Below, one piece after another: positions 26,501-36,987 of a stretch of DNA of 64,000 nucleotides (positions are counted from its first letter, which is position 1; each line of letters begins with the position of its first letter). The stretch comes from Pseudo-nitzschia pungens (Eukaryota; Bacillariophyta; Bacillariophyceae; Bacillariales; Bacillariaceae). The stretch spans positions 1,612,001 through 1,676,000 of the forward strand of contig CM074768.1 in assembly GCA_037355855.1 (NCBI GenBank), read 5' to 3'. The notes beneath the pieces are model-generated. The model made no database searches and was not told the origin of the DNA. It saw only the letters and a list, made by a program, of their open reading frames with translations. The position numbers were made by a program, and so were the translations under genes.

Positions 26501-29500
26501 AGAACTGCTAGGTTCCATGCTTGGAACATTGCTGGGCTTCATGCTGGGGACCATGCTTGGAACATCGCTGGGCTTCATGCTTGGAACATTGCTGGGAATC
26601 ATGCTGGGGACCATGCTTGGAATACCAGAAGGAGAACTGCTAGGTTCCATGCTTGGAACATTGCTGGGCTTCATGCTGGGGACCATGCTTGGAACATCGC
26701 TGGGCTTCATGCTTGGAACATTGCTGGGAATCATGCTGGGGACCATGCTTGGAACATTGCTGGGCTTCATGCTGGGGACCATGCTTGGAACATCGCTGGG
26801 CTTCATGCTTGGAACATTGCTGGGAATCATGCTGGGGACCATGCTTGGAATACCAGAAGGAGAACTGCTAGGTTCCATGCTTGGAACATTGCTGGGCTTC
26901 ATGCTGGGGACCATGCTTGGAACATCGCTGGGCTTCATGCTTGGAACATTGCTGGGAATCATGCTGGGGACCATGCTTGGAATACCAGAAGGAGAACTGC
27001 TAGGTTCCATGCTTGGAACATTGCTGGGCTTCATGCTGGGGACCATGCTTGGAACATCGCTGGGCTTCATGCTTGGAACATTGCTGGGAATCATGCTGGG
27101 GACCATGCTTGGAATACCAGAAGGAGAACTGCTAGGTTCCATGCTTGGAACATTGCTGGGCTTCATGCTGGGGACCATGCTTGGAACATCGCTGGGCTTC
27201 ATGCTTGGAACATTGCTGGGAATCATGCTGGGGACCATGCTTGGAATACCAGAAGGAGAACTGCTAGGTTCCATGCTTGGAACATTGCTGGGCTTCATGC
27301 TGGGGACCATGCTTGGAACATCGCTGGGCTTCATGCTTGGAACATTGCTGGGAATCATGCTGGGGACCATGCTTGGAATACCAGAAGGAGAACTGCTAGG
27401 TTCCATGCTTGGAACATTGCTGGGCTTCATGCTGGGGACCATGCTTGGAACATCGCTGGGCTTCATGCTTGGAACATTGCTGGGAATCATGCTGGGGACC
27501 ATGCTTGGAATACCAGAAGGAGAACTGCTAGGTTCCATGCTTGGAACATTGCTGGGCTTCATGCTGGGGACCATGCTTGGAACATCGCTGGGCTTCATGC
27601 TTGGAACATTGCTGGGAATCATGCTGGGGACCATGCTTGGAATACCAGAAGGAGAACTGCTAGGTTCCATGCTTGGAACATTGCTGGGCTTCATGCTGGG
27701 GACCATGCTTGGAACATCGCTGGGCTTCATGCTTGGAACATTGCTGGGAATCATGCTGGGGACCATGCTTGGAATACCAGAAGGAGAACTGCTAGGTTCC
27801 ATGCTTGGAACATTGCTGGGCTTCATGCTGGGGACCATGCTTGGAACATCGCTGGGCTTCATGCTTGGAACATTGCTGGGAATCATGCTGGGGACCATGC
27901 TTGGAACATTGCTGGGCTTCATGCTGGGGACCATGCTTGGAACATCGCTGGGCTTCATGCTTGGAACATTGCTGGGAATCATGCTGGGGACCATGCTTGG
28001 AATACCAGAAGGAGAACTGCTAGGTTCCATGCTTGGAACATTGCTGGGCTTCATGCTGGGGACCATGCTTGGAACATCGCTGGGCTTCATGCTTGGAACA
28101 TTGCTGGGAATCATGCTGGGGACCATGCTTGGAATACCAGAAGGAGAACTGCTAGGTTCCATGCTTGGAACATTGCTGGGCTTCATGCTGGGGACCATGC
28201 TTGGAACATCGCTGGGCTTCATGCTTGGAACATTGCTGGGAATCATGCTGGGGACCATGCTTGGAATACCAGAAGGAGAACTGCTAGGTTCCATGCTTGG
28301 AACATTGCTGGGCTTCATGCTGGGGACCATGCTTGGAACATCGCTGGGCTTCATGCTTGGAACATTGCTGGGAATCATGCTGGGGACCATGCTTGGAACA
28401 TTGCTGGGCTTCATGCTTTTGACCATGCTTGGAACATCGCTGGGCTTCATGCTTGGAACATTGCTGGGAATCATGCTGGGGACCATGCTTGGAAGATTGC
28501 TGGGAATCATACTTGATTCGATTTCAGCTTCATCAAAACGGCTTGGTTCAACGCTTGGTTGTGTGCTTGGCATCCATGAGATTGGGTCGCTAGAGTTACA
28601 GAAATTACAGTTTTGGTCATACTTCATTCCATGCCCACTGTCTCTGTAACAAACCCTGTTACTCAGACTGAAAGCTTTTGTTCTTCCATATTGAGTTAAA
28701 ATAACACATTTGTCTCCAATTTCTTTTGTCCTCATTTCAGTGCACTGATCATTTGTAATAAACAATAGTACAGAATTTGAACTGGGTTGTGACGAACAAA
28801 TCTTAGTTGCGGAAGGACAAACATATATGTCGTTGCCACACTTGAAAGTATCTGCTGCTGGGTCATTTGTTTGACACGAGCAAATACCATTGCTTGGTAC
28901 AGTGCTTGGGACGCTACTAGGAACCATAGTTGGAACCAAGCTAGGGACCATGCTTGGAACGTTGCTGGGGACCGAACTTGGCAGTACACTTGGCAAGCCG
29001 CTTGGTACGTTACTAGGAACGATGCTTGGACCCATGCTTGGGACCATGCTTGGTACATGGCTTGGTACAATATTGGGAACCATGCTGGGAATCATTCTTG
29101 GTGCATTGCTTGGTACGTTACTAGGAACCATACTGGGGACCATGCTTGGTACATTGCTTGGAACCATGCTGGGAACCATGCTTGGTACGTCACTCGGTGC
29201 GTTACTCGGAATCATGCTTGTAACATTGCTGGGGACAATGCTTGGAATACCAGAAGGAGAACTGCTAGGTTCCATGCTTGGAACATTGCTTGGCTTCATG
29301 CTGGGCATATAACTTGGTTCAGAGCTTGGGTCTTGACTATTGGCAGCAACCGGTAATGATGGTGGTGATGAAGTCTCGAGGACAACATTGTCGAATGCCG
29401 TGGGATTTTGAGTGGGTTCTTCCGTTGGATCCTCTGTTGGACTAGAAAATTGTTGTGATGGTGCATTACTTTGTAAAATGTCAGGGAACTCGCTCGGCGT

Positions 29501-32344
29501 TTCGGTTGGGAATTCGCTCTTTATTTGATTCCAAGGACTCAACGACGGTTGTTCTAATGGTTCATCTGTTGTCAGTACATCGTGGTCCTCACATGGCTCG
29601 CATGAACCATCTTCTTTGTATCCCCAACCAAGATTGTCATAGCACACTCGATTGCTCAATGCTCTTGCGGATGTTTCTCCGTACTGTGTGAGAACGACGC
29701 AATCTTGATTGAGATCTATAGCTTTCATCGCGGCACATTGTTGCTCAGTAATTTGGTAAAAAATCGAATTTTTGCTTGGTTGGGAGCTACAGATTTTCAC
29801 TACACCAGGACATACATATATGTCGTTCCCACATTTGAAAGTTTTTGCTCTGTTATCGTTCACCGAGCACGAGCATACAGATGTCGATGGTGCAATCGAG
29901 TCATTGAAAGGGGATGGTTTTGGATATTCAGAAGGCTCTGAAGATGGGATGCGAGTGACGCCATCGATTGGGCGAGCGGTTTGGATTATTACCACACTTG
30001 GATTCGCTGATGGTTGAAGAGTTGCTGGCGAGGATGGAGCAACTGAAATTACCATTGTCGGTACTCCACTTGGCATCTGCGGTTTAATGTGAGGTATGTA
30101 AACTGGCGCACGAGTTGGGTTACCATGAGGAACATCGGGACTTGGCTGATACGATTTCTGTGTTGGGACTGCACGATTGACTTCTGTCGGTTGATTTGAT
30201 AGCGTAGGAGATTCAGTGGGAGTGAAAGTATCAGAGGGTGGGGGTGGTAGTGGCGGACGAGTAGGAGTTGGTTTGGAAGTGAGCCATGGCGACACAGGTG
30301 ATTGATCTGGTGAATTGGTCTGAAGGGTCGTCGGATTTGGGCTCGGGATTCTGGTTGGTGAACTTGACTTCTTTTTTTTGCTGATCTTCGATGGAGTGGG
30401 CTTCGGAGATGGAGCCGAGGTCGGAGATGGAGCCGAGGTCGGAGATGGAGATGGATCGGGAGTGTTTTCTTCATCGTCCCTGGTAGTCACAGAAGGGATA
30501 TTGGTTGGAGCATTCGATTTCTTGCTCTTTTTAGATTTTTTGACTTTCGATGGAGCTCTCGTTGGGGGAGAAATGGTCGGACCTGGGGTCATGATAGACG
30601 GGCTATGGGTTGGAGCATGGGATGGAGCATGGGATTTCGTGCTATCCTTTCCTTTTGATTCGCTACCTTTGCCTTTGCCTTTGCTTTTACCGCCACAAAT
30701 GAACTCAAGATCTTCATCTATTGGTTGGAGCTTTCGTTTTGCTTCTTTGCTCTGTTTGTTCTTTCCATCTTTGCCACCGCCGTCTTTGCTCTTTCCATCT
30801 TTGCCACCGCCGTCTTTGCTCTTTCCGTCTTCACCACCGCCGTCTTTGCTCTTTCCATCTTTTCCACCACCGTCTTTGCTCTTTCCATCCTTGCCACCAC
30901 CGTCTTTGCTCTTTCCGTCTTTGCTCTTTCCATCTTTGCCACCGCCGTCTTTGCTCTTTCCATCTTTGCCACCACCGTCTTTGCTCTTTCCATCCTTGCC
31001 ACCACCGTCTTTGCTCTTTCCGTCTTTACTCTTTCCATCCTTACCACCACCGTCTTTGCTCTTTCCGTCTTTGCTCTTTCCATCTTTGCCACCGCCGTCT
31101 TTGCTCTTTCCATCTTTGCCACCGCCGTCTTTGCTCTTTCCATCCTTGCCACCACCGTCTTTGCTCTTTCCGTCTTTACTCTTTCCATCCTTACCACCAC
31201 CGTCTTTGCTCTTTCCGTCCTTGCTCTTGCCATCTTTGCCACCACCGTCTTTGCCCTTGCCGCCTTTTCCGCCGCCGTCTTTGCCACCGCCGCCTTTGCC
31301 TATATCCTCGCATCTAAAATCTTCGATCTTGCCGTGGGTCGTAGTGTCTTTGCCTTTACCATATCCCTTGCCGCCACTCTTGGCCCCTTTGCTCTTTCCG
31401 CCTCCTTTTGATCCATCATCTCCTTTGGAACTTTTGAGTCGTCGCAAGAAGCTTCTTGAAGTTTCGGTGAAAAACTGTCGCGACAGAGGGGAATCACAGG
31501 ATGAGATCGAGACACAACAACAACAACAACAACAACAACAACACGAAGAAAGTTCGCAGACACACATGTCAGTCACAGGTAAGGTAAAACCTTACAGCTC
31601 GTTCTTTCCATCGTTGTACATTTTGGAATTAATCGATCAAGTCAAATATAATATAAAAGATGCATTTCTAATAGCACCGGTATTCTGTCGGCCTAGCATA
31701 TGTTCGAATTGAAATTGGTTGTTTGTGCTTCTTACCTCATCAAATGGATCTTCATCATCTGGGGAAGGTAGACAATACCAGTGTTCGTTACTGTCGCCAT
31801 CTCCAGCTGCATTGTCTAGAATCTTGTTTCCTGGGTGCCCGTTTTGGTTCCCTCGCTCCTTTCGAATGTGATTGGGTTTCTTAGTTAATTTTGTGCAGCG
31901 TTCTCCGGGGCTGCATCCGGATTCGCCCGCCCCGTTCGGTTGACACCTCTTGTAGATTGGAGCGTTAGTCTTCGCGTCCGTGCTCTCGTTTGAGGTGGAC
32001 CACTTGCCGAGTATTCCGCTGTTGGCTCCATCGGTTTTGTCCGCGGCACTTCGTATCGAACCGGTGTGATTTCGTTTCAGTGCAGAATGCGCAACAACCG
32101 TGGAATTGCAGAGAACGACTATCGTAGACGCAACGAGAAACAATGCCAAGATCACTTTCTTGTGAAAAGCCGCGGACCCCATGGGCGGAATTGCTCTCGC
32201 TGATTTCCGCCGCGAGCACATAAAAGAACGTTCTCGGTGGGTAGAATTGGCCGTTGTTGTGCTGGTGGACGTTGGTATTAACAGATGAGCTGCTTGTTGA
32301 ATTCTGTCGAAATACATGAATCGGCAGATTGGTTGTACTACCAT
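10622..32344 (-). CDS. Giant secreted PS-repeat protein, two exons (31736-32344 and 10622-31474)
   Basis: Predicted product is about 7,150 residues, or about 7,100 from the inner ATG at 32182. Order: signal peptide; short Cys-rich segment ending in an acidic stretch (exon 1); then Lys/Gly-rich KDGKSKDGGG repeats; a Pro/Ser/Thr spacer; Cys module A; a PS run; Cys module B; the 44-residue PS array; a PS run; Cys module C; Ser/Lys/Gly repeats; and a C-terminal 8-Cys domain ending at TAA (10622-10624). Exon 2 is open for 20.8 kb. Low complexity, the signal peptide and paired Cys modules suggest an extracellular, probably heavily glycosylated matrix or cell-wall protein, as for other diatom Pro/Ser-rich proteins (inference). 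No enzymatic domain was seen. The exon join is predicted from splice sites only; without it, exon 2 alone lacks a signal peptide. Confidence 0.75.
10985..11935 (-). repeat. Ser/Lys/Gly coding repeat with long CAG/CTG tracts
   Basis: Units of about 66 nt encode QGKDSSSSKGKG followed by ten or so Ser. The Ser codons are mostly AGC, so the DNA is rich in pure (CTG)n on the plus strand, with ACT/AGT interruptions near 11410-11790. The segment encodes about 315 residues. Confidence 0.9.
12090..12472 (-). other. Cys module C
   Basis: Cys domain: ICSCQTNDPAADTFKCGND, YVCP, ICSSQPSSNS, DQC, DKCVILTQYG, LSNRVCY and CDFC, followed by a WMPSTQPSVEPSRF linker also present after module B. Confidence 0.85.
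12473..12799 (-). repeat. Irregular PS run C
   Basis: Diverged PSxx tetrapeptides between the array and Cys module C. It aligns with PS run B (28890-29290), including the words GGGGACCGAACTTGGCAG and CCATGCTTGG. Confidence 0.8.
12800..28517 (-). repeat. PS array: about 100 units of 132 bp or larger multiples of 12 bp
   Basis: The basic unit is 132 nt, or 44 residues, made of eleven PSxx tetrapeptides: PSMV, PSMI, PSNV, PSMK, PSDV, PSMV, PSMK, PSNV, PSME, PSSS, PSGI. Counting the GGAATACCAGAAGG word by hand gives about 100 anchors. Most spacings are 132; others are 168, 228, 252 and 288, all multiples of 12. Units in the core are nearly identical, while edge units carry substitutions. The coding frame is open throughout. 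Some plus-strand frames are also open because of the 12-nt periodicity. Confidence 0.95.
28518..28889 (-). other. Cys module B
   Basis: Same Cys domain as module C (12090-12472), with only scattered substitutions over about 370 nt. It borders the N-terminal end of the PS array. Confidence 0.85.
28890..29310 (-). repeat. Irregular PS run B with a single array-type unit
   Basis: Diverged PSxx tetrapeptides. Near 29245-29285 it holds one copy of the MEPSSSPSGI block that anchors every unit of the big array, in the order expected for an ancestral unit. Confidence 0.8.
29583..29880 (-). other. Cys module A of the giant protein
   Basis: A domain of about 100 residues: CSCSVNDN, FKCGNDIYVCP, ICSSQPS, EQQC, QDCVVLTQYG, LSNRVCY and CEPCE. 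It shares Cys spacing and the words CGNDIYVCP, ICSSQPS, LTQYG and LSNRVCY with modules B and C but has diverged elsewhere, so it is the oldest split of the three copies. Confidence 0.85.
30760..31300 (-). repeat. KDGKSKDGGG coding repeat
   Basis: Tandem 15- and 30-nt units encode KDGKS and KDGGG blocks, giving a highly basic, flexible Lys/Gly/Ser/Asp segment of about 180 residues near the N-terminus. Polycationic Lys-rich segments occur in silica-associated diatom proteins such as silaffins, but that parallel is only suggestive. Confidence 0.85.
31475..31735 (-). other. Predicted GT-AG intron (261 nt)
   Basis: The donor GAG|GTAAG is at 31736/31735 and the acceptor GACAG|TTTTTC at 31475/31474. 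Both exon frames are phase 0 at these sites, so the join keeps the reading frame. A CTGAC branch-point-like word lies near 31570. The intron contains a (TTG)n tract (31510-31545), which otherwise would be read as ten Cys in a row. Confidence 0.6.
31736..32344 (-). CDS. Exon 1 of the giant protein: signal peptide and Cys segment
   Basis: ATG at 32344 gives 203 codons up to the splice site. An inner ATG at 32182 (residue 55) starts a textbook signal peptide: MGSAAFHKK, a hydrophobic core VILALFLVASTIVVLC, and likely cleavage near VAHS. I favour the inner start, because the first 54 residues are polar. Then follow YKRCQPNG, GCSPGERC and WYCLPSPDDEDPFDE, a small Cys-rich segment. The exon ends GAG|GTAAG. 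If not spliced, the frame would end 33 codons later at 31637 and leave a separate small secreted protein. Confidence 0.65.
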
Positions 32345-33481
32345 GGTGGGAGGTAAGGTTTATTGTTGCCGATTTTCGTTTTATAACCTTCACAGCTGTG
32401 CAATTATTTGCGTCTATATTACCAGTCCACATGTCGGTACCGCAGTTTCAAATGGGGACATTAAAAAGTGATGAAGTAAAGTGCCCACGAAGTTGCTGAA
32501 AGAAATACCAGACGCGCGCACATAATTACGGGAGAATCTTGTCCATGATTTCAGTAGCATGTTTCAACTTAATTTTTCATTCCGTTGTTCTCTGCCAGCA
32601 CCGTCAAATGCGGACTATCTTTCCCGCTACCATTCAGTGGAACTTTGAACAGTCGAAAGAAAAAGTTTTCGCGCTATCAATACATTAGATACTACAAAAT
32701 TCTTATCAGCTGTCCACCGGTTCTACATCCCCGACTACTAATTTCTACTGAAACCCGGGGACAGCTGATAGGAATTCTGTAGTATACGTTGCAAAAAAGA
32801 GAAATCTCTCACAACCTCGATTTATAACATAAGCCATGCATCACTTCGAAGGAAAGTGTTGCAAGTTGTTTCTTCGTCTACGCAAAGTTCTAAGGGAGAT
32901 CCCTCCAAGACAATTCCACATGATGCAGTGAAGCCTGGAAATGAGTCAATTCTGTACGAGTACCGTTCTTAGTCGTTATACAATACTATGGAGTTGACTT
33001 CAATCAGAACCTATTCACTTCAAGCGAAATAGATACCTCAGTGGTACGAACAATAAATGTTACTCGACAGTTTTTGGTAACCCCCTTCCAATGATCGATC
33101 TCCTCTTCGATAGAATTCCCATATCCTACAACTCTCGATGACGTCATTGGGGACTGAGGGAAGAAATATATAAGCTACGGGCGAATAAACAGAAACGTCT
33201 TTTGTTACACCATACCAGATGTAATAGTTCAGAATCGCAGTACGATTAATTACTTGTATTGCTACTATTGTCTGTGAAGAATAGTAGTCGGTTCGTCAAA
33301 CATGTTTGCAATGGGGAAACAGCGTGTTAAAAAAGCAGAGCGATTCTCTTCTGAGATTATCGAACGACGTACAGAGACGCTCGTCCGCAACCGATCCGCT
33401 ATCTACGGTAATACGTAGTAACTTTCGAGTAAGGTTACCGTACGAGTGCGAATACGATTGCGAGTACGAGTGTGAGAACGA
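32345..33481. other. Upstream intergenic region of the giant gene
   Basis: The promoter should lie just right of 32344, but no TATA or other element is certain. No gene was seen. It contains a hairpin at 32689-32785 and one copy of the 13-mer at 33426-33438 (reverse orientation). Confidence 0.4.
32689..32785. repeat. 97-bp foldback hairpin
   Basis: A 27-nt arm (32689-32715) starting ATACTAC and ending CAGCTGTCC pairs with 32759-32785, with two mismatches, around a 43-nt loop. It could be a small MITE or the stem of a structured RNA. No target duplication was seen. Confidence 0.75.
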
Positions 33482-33892
33482 TTACGAGTGTCCCATCGAT
33501 AGTAGTATGTTTGATTGATCCCACTTTTCGATTTCCTGGATCTTTTTCTGTACACGTTTGGTGTTGTGGACCTTGTGGTTTGGTTCGGCCAAGTAGGTCC
33601 GAGTGAGTGTTCTCTGGACAAGCGCTAGCGCCTCCCCCGAGAGAATTCTCTGTAGGACGTCCAGTTTCTGGTCTCCGTGGAGTTTGTCATTGCCAGCAAT
33701 TTTCTGGTCAAAGTCTCTCTTCCAGATGAGGAAGAGTTCTGGTCTCTCAGTACCATTGAGGACTTTCAGGTAGTTGCTGAATGCGATTCCACCCCTCTCG
33801 CTGTCTACGCTCATCTTTACGGTGGTGGCATCTTCTGGCCAGTCCTCCCGCGTGATGTTAAAGGGTTTCAGTTTGGTTCCTTTGGTTGCCAT
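33482..33892 (-). pseudogene. Retrotransposon gag-like fragment (136 codons)
   Basis: Starts ATG at 33892. The segment SNYLKVLNGTERPELFLIWK with following RDFDQKI, LDVLQRIL and EALALVQRTL resembles the N-terminal gag domain of LTR retrotransposons, where a Trp-x-x-Phe type helix precedes a long helical bundle. No pol follows, so it is probably a truncated relic. Its leader or LTR may lie in 33893-34980, but I cannot find paired LTRs. A host gene is possible. Confidence 0.45.
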
Positions 33893-35698
33893 GGTGGGTT
33901 AATCAGTTTTCTATTAGATTTAATTTAGTTACACTATTTCTGTTATCTTTGCTGTTTGTGTTGAAATTGAGCAAAAAGTGATTGCTCAGTTCCTCCAGTT
34001 TTTCTTGCTGGATTTCCACTGCTCTCGCGATAACTCGTGTTATAACTGATTTCCCCCCTGGTTTGTCCACTGGTGGGAGTTGTTTCTCTCTTTAGTTCAC
34101 GGGAATCCTGTGGTTCCCCAGAGTTGTTTCTGTTTCTATTTCGTGGGAATCGATTCCCGTGGTTCTCCGGCGTTGCTTCTCTCTTAAACTGTCACCGGGC
34201 CGGTCCCACTTCTCGTTGTCCCGTGGGATTAGTGGTGTTTGGGTATTTATTATATACCTTTCCGGATATCCGTATATTTCGGTTTTGGTTGGCACACCCT
34301 TTTCGGTCTGTCCATCCCCTCAGTGGTGGTCCAATTAGTCCACTCACTGATTTATGTGTCACTTTTTCGGCACATGTTTTCGTGTTTTTCGATTATTTCT
34401 GTTGTCGACCATGGTCCTGTTTAGGTACTCAGGTGTCTCTGTTGCTGCTGTTGTTCCCCTCTTCGGGCGCTAACAGTTGCTGGGGTCGGTCTTCCTAGTG
34501 CTGCAGACACCGGATATCCTTCTCCCTGTTTTGCTTCTCTGTGCCTCCGGCAGTCTTTTCGGTCTCGTTGGCGCCTTGACCAATCGATCCCTTTTCTGCT
34601 CATGGTCGTCAGCACTCAGCTTGATTTTAAAATCATGCCATACCCCGGGTCTACTAGTGATTAGAATAGTAGTGATATGCAAATTGTGAGCCCTATTGGT
34701 TAGTCTATTTGCTACAGTTCTAAGAGCCCTCCGAATCAGCGATTCTGTCGGCTCGCCGATTCTTTTATCCTTATCCTTAATCCAGTCCCGAGTGGACTCG
34801 CGACTGTACTCCGGTGCACGGCAGTAAGTCTTACTTTAGTTGAACTCTTCTGGTTGTAAGCTGGAGGTTGTTGAATCATCTCTATTGAATCTCCATGAGA
34901 TGAAAATTCATGTTGAATCTCAACGGGTCGATACCGAGTAACCTTACTCGTAGTTTCACTCTCAATCAACTACTGCAATTTTCCCAATTGACCAATGGGA
35001 GTGGTTAACGTACCGGTACGTATCTATCATACGAGATCCAGTTATTTCTCTACAACGTGACCCTGCCCTTATGGAAGATGCCTTCACGTGATCATTGTCT
35101 CATCAAAAAAAGACTGTAACACCACACGTGATCAGAAAAACTACGATTAAAACATGAATGAAACAGTCACCCATTGCGAGGACCAAAACCTAAAGATAAG
35201 TTGTCCTTGCCGGGACAGAAAAAAAATTGTCAAACATGTTTGCAATGGAGACCCGCATGGTCGCTTGACCACGCGATTGATTATCTTTGTACTGGTACAT
35301 GTAAGGTTAATTACTCGTAGTCGTCAATCAAGTCTTATCCTTACTCATTTGACCACAAAAACTACCGGTACCAGTAAACACCAACAGAAAAATCCGGTTT
35401 GGCTGTTGTGTTATTTTTTTAGCTACGTACAGAATTACTGTACAGGTACGTCAGAACGACGTGCGTGATTGATTCTTCTCCACAATCCCATTGGAGAAAT
35501 TTTTTTGGAAGCTTTGTTTTCTTCAGTCCGCGTAGACAACATACCTCATTCGTCGCTTACAGTACGGTACCGGTAATATCGTTTCGCAATATGGATATCG
35601 GTACTGGTTCTGTACGAACATAACAAAAATCTGGCTATTGCAAAACGACTTTTATCAACGCGTTCCTGATTAAAAAAATCCCCCGTCTTCACCCACAA
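33893..35698. other. Intergenic, T-rich, no gene seen
   Basis: May contain the leader of the gag-like fragment. It holds copies of the GTAACCTTACTCG word (34938-34950) and the TACCGGTA palindrome (35011, 35363, 35568). A 20-nt word GTCAAACATGTTTGCAATGG at 35229 recurs at 33295. Confidence 0.4.
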
Positions 35699-36163
35699 TC
35701 AAACCGTCCGCCATAATTCCTCTGCCCGCCATAATTCCTCTGACACCGTATCGGGCACGCAACGCAACCTCGTCTCGATCTCTTTTGGCTGTGTAACTCC
35801 CGTCGCACACGGTAATAATCGCGGGTTGATCGGGCCGTGACACCGGACGTCTGTCGCTGGCATCCCGATCGGTCGTGGATACGAGGAGGTACCGGTACTT
35901 GATTGTACGTAATGCACTTCTTGTGTTTCGATGACAAAAATCCTCGCTCCGCGCCACGAATACGTACCGTACGATCGTCCTCGTTCATCACACAAAACCG
36001 TGACGGGAATGGGAACGACGGTCTCGGTCATGCCCAACTCCCGTCGCTCGTCGACGAACATCTCATCATGCGATGATCGGGTTCTGCCTGGCAAAAGTAT
36101 GGTACCGTTCTGCAGTGCTGTGCTGCCATGGTCTGGTGCCTGCCGTACCAACTTCGAATACAT
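35699..36163 (-). CDS. Hypothetical ORF, 154 aa, weak
   Basis: GC-richer than its surroundings and open for 154 codons. No recognised domain, signal peptide or membrane segment. Competing ORFs on both strands overlap it, so it may be chance. No intron or promoter evidence. Confidence 0.2.
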   Translation of the reverse strand: MYSKLVRQAPDHGSTALQNGTILLPGRTRSSHDEMFVDERRELGMTETVVPIPVTVLCDERGRSYGTYSWRGARIFVIETQEVHYVQSSTGTSSYPRPIGMPATDVRCHGPINPRLLPCATGVTQPKEIETRLRCVPDTVSEELWRAEELWRTV

Positions 36164-36384
36164 CTTTCCAATGCCGTAGAAAAAGGCAGAGCGACGACGA
36201 GACTGACAAAATCAAACAGGGATAGAGTTGTGTCATTCGCATCTCTTCCTTCGAAACGAAGGAGTGTACTTGATGCAGGACATGAAAATAGAAAACCAAT
36301 ACTGTATGCCCCATTTGTGTCTTCAAACACCTTTTGCCTACATCAATACTATTCTCAAGAGGAGTATTTTTCTAAGTTGTTCGG

Positions 36385-36987
36385 TTAGATTCCGAACAAA
36401 AACATTCTAAGTACCTCTGGTTTTGTGTTCTCCGCGAAAGTATGTGGTCTAGTCTTTTGTGTCATCAGACCTATGCTACGGGCACTTTCTAGAATGCTAG
36501 TATAAATTGGGAGAAATACCGTGGAAAAAATATTGTGTTGGTGATGGACATCCGTCGATCGAGGTGAAACAAACAAGCGGTGCGCATGAACCGGACCGTT
36601 CCATTCCACTTTCCTGTCATGGTGTCGAGTGTTTCCCTGGACAGACTTGGTCGGAGGAGATCCTCGTCGCATCGCATCTGATCTATCCAGATCTAAATTG
36701 AATTCTCGTGATGGAGTTACAGCCGTATCATTTTGACGAATGCAAGGGAAACTCCGCGTCCCATCGTTTATCTGTCCCGATTGCGCCGAGTTCATTGTCG
36801 TCGCAATGCAAAACCGCTGAGCCCCTCCACTCACCCTTCGTTCTAGTGCCACGCACAAGTATTCGGTGTTTTGCGTTACCGGCGAAAAAGCTCCATTCTT
36901 CTCGGCATAGTACCTGATACCAGTATTGGCCCCCCCGATCATTCGATATACGGTATTGCGTAATGGATGGTACATTGACATACACAT
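36385..36987 (-). CDS. Hypothetical ORF, 200 aa, weak
   Basis: An isolated open frame of 200 codons without recognisable motifs. Overlapping ORFs occur on the other strand. Its length in AT-balanced DNA is only modestly unusual. Kept as a possible gene. Confidence 0.22.
   Translation of the reverse strand: MCMSMYHPLRNTVYRMIGGANTGIRYYAEKNGAFSPVTQNTEYLCVALERRVSGGAQRFCIATTMNSAQSGQINDGTRSFPCIRQNDTAVTPSREFNLDLDRSDAMRRGSPPTKSVQGNTRHHDRKVEWNGPVHAHRLFVSPRSTDVHHQHNIFSTVFLPIYTSILESARSIGLMTQKTRPHTFAENTKPEVLRMFLFGI

Noticed and set aside
15781..28023. Many 72- to 92-codon MEHCWASC ORFs
   Set aside because: Third shadow frame, opened only in the longer unit variants.
12841..28400. CRISPR-like regular repeat
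   Set aside because: There are no unique spacers; the whole 132-bp unit repeats and is translated in a eukaryotic gene.
12446..28516. A 5,356-codon plus-strand ORF (HAWNIAG-type repeats)
   Set aside because: Antisense shadow of the PS array. The 12-nt periodicity keeps this frame open without stops. It ends where the array ends, while the minus frame continues into Cys modules and the C-terminal domain.
19653..28649. Plus-strand hydrophobic LGTMLGT ORFs (also 12801-18365 and 18369-19643)
   Set aside because: Another shadow frame of the same array, broken by single substitutions. No signal or domain at either end.
31475..31576. Cys-repeat N-terminus (CCCCCCCCCC) of the giant ORF
   Set aside because: It is the translation of a TTG simple repeat in a likely intron. 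The in-frame splice acceptor at 31475 lies just beyond it.
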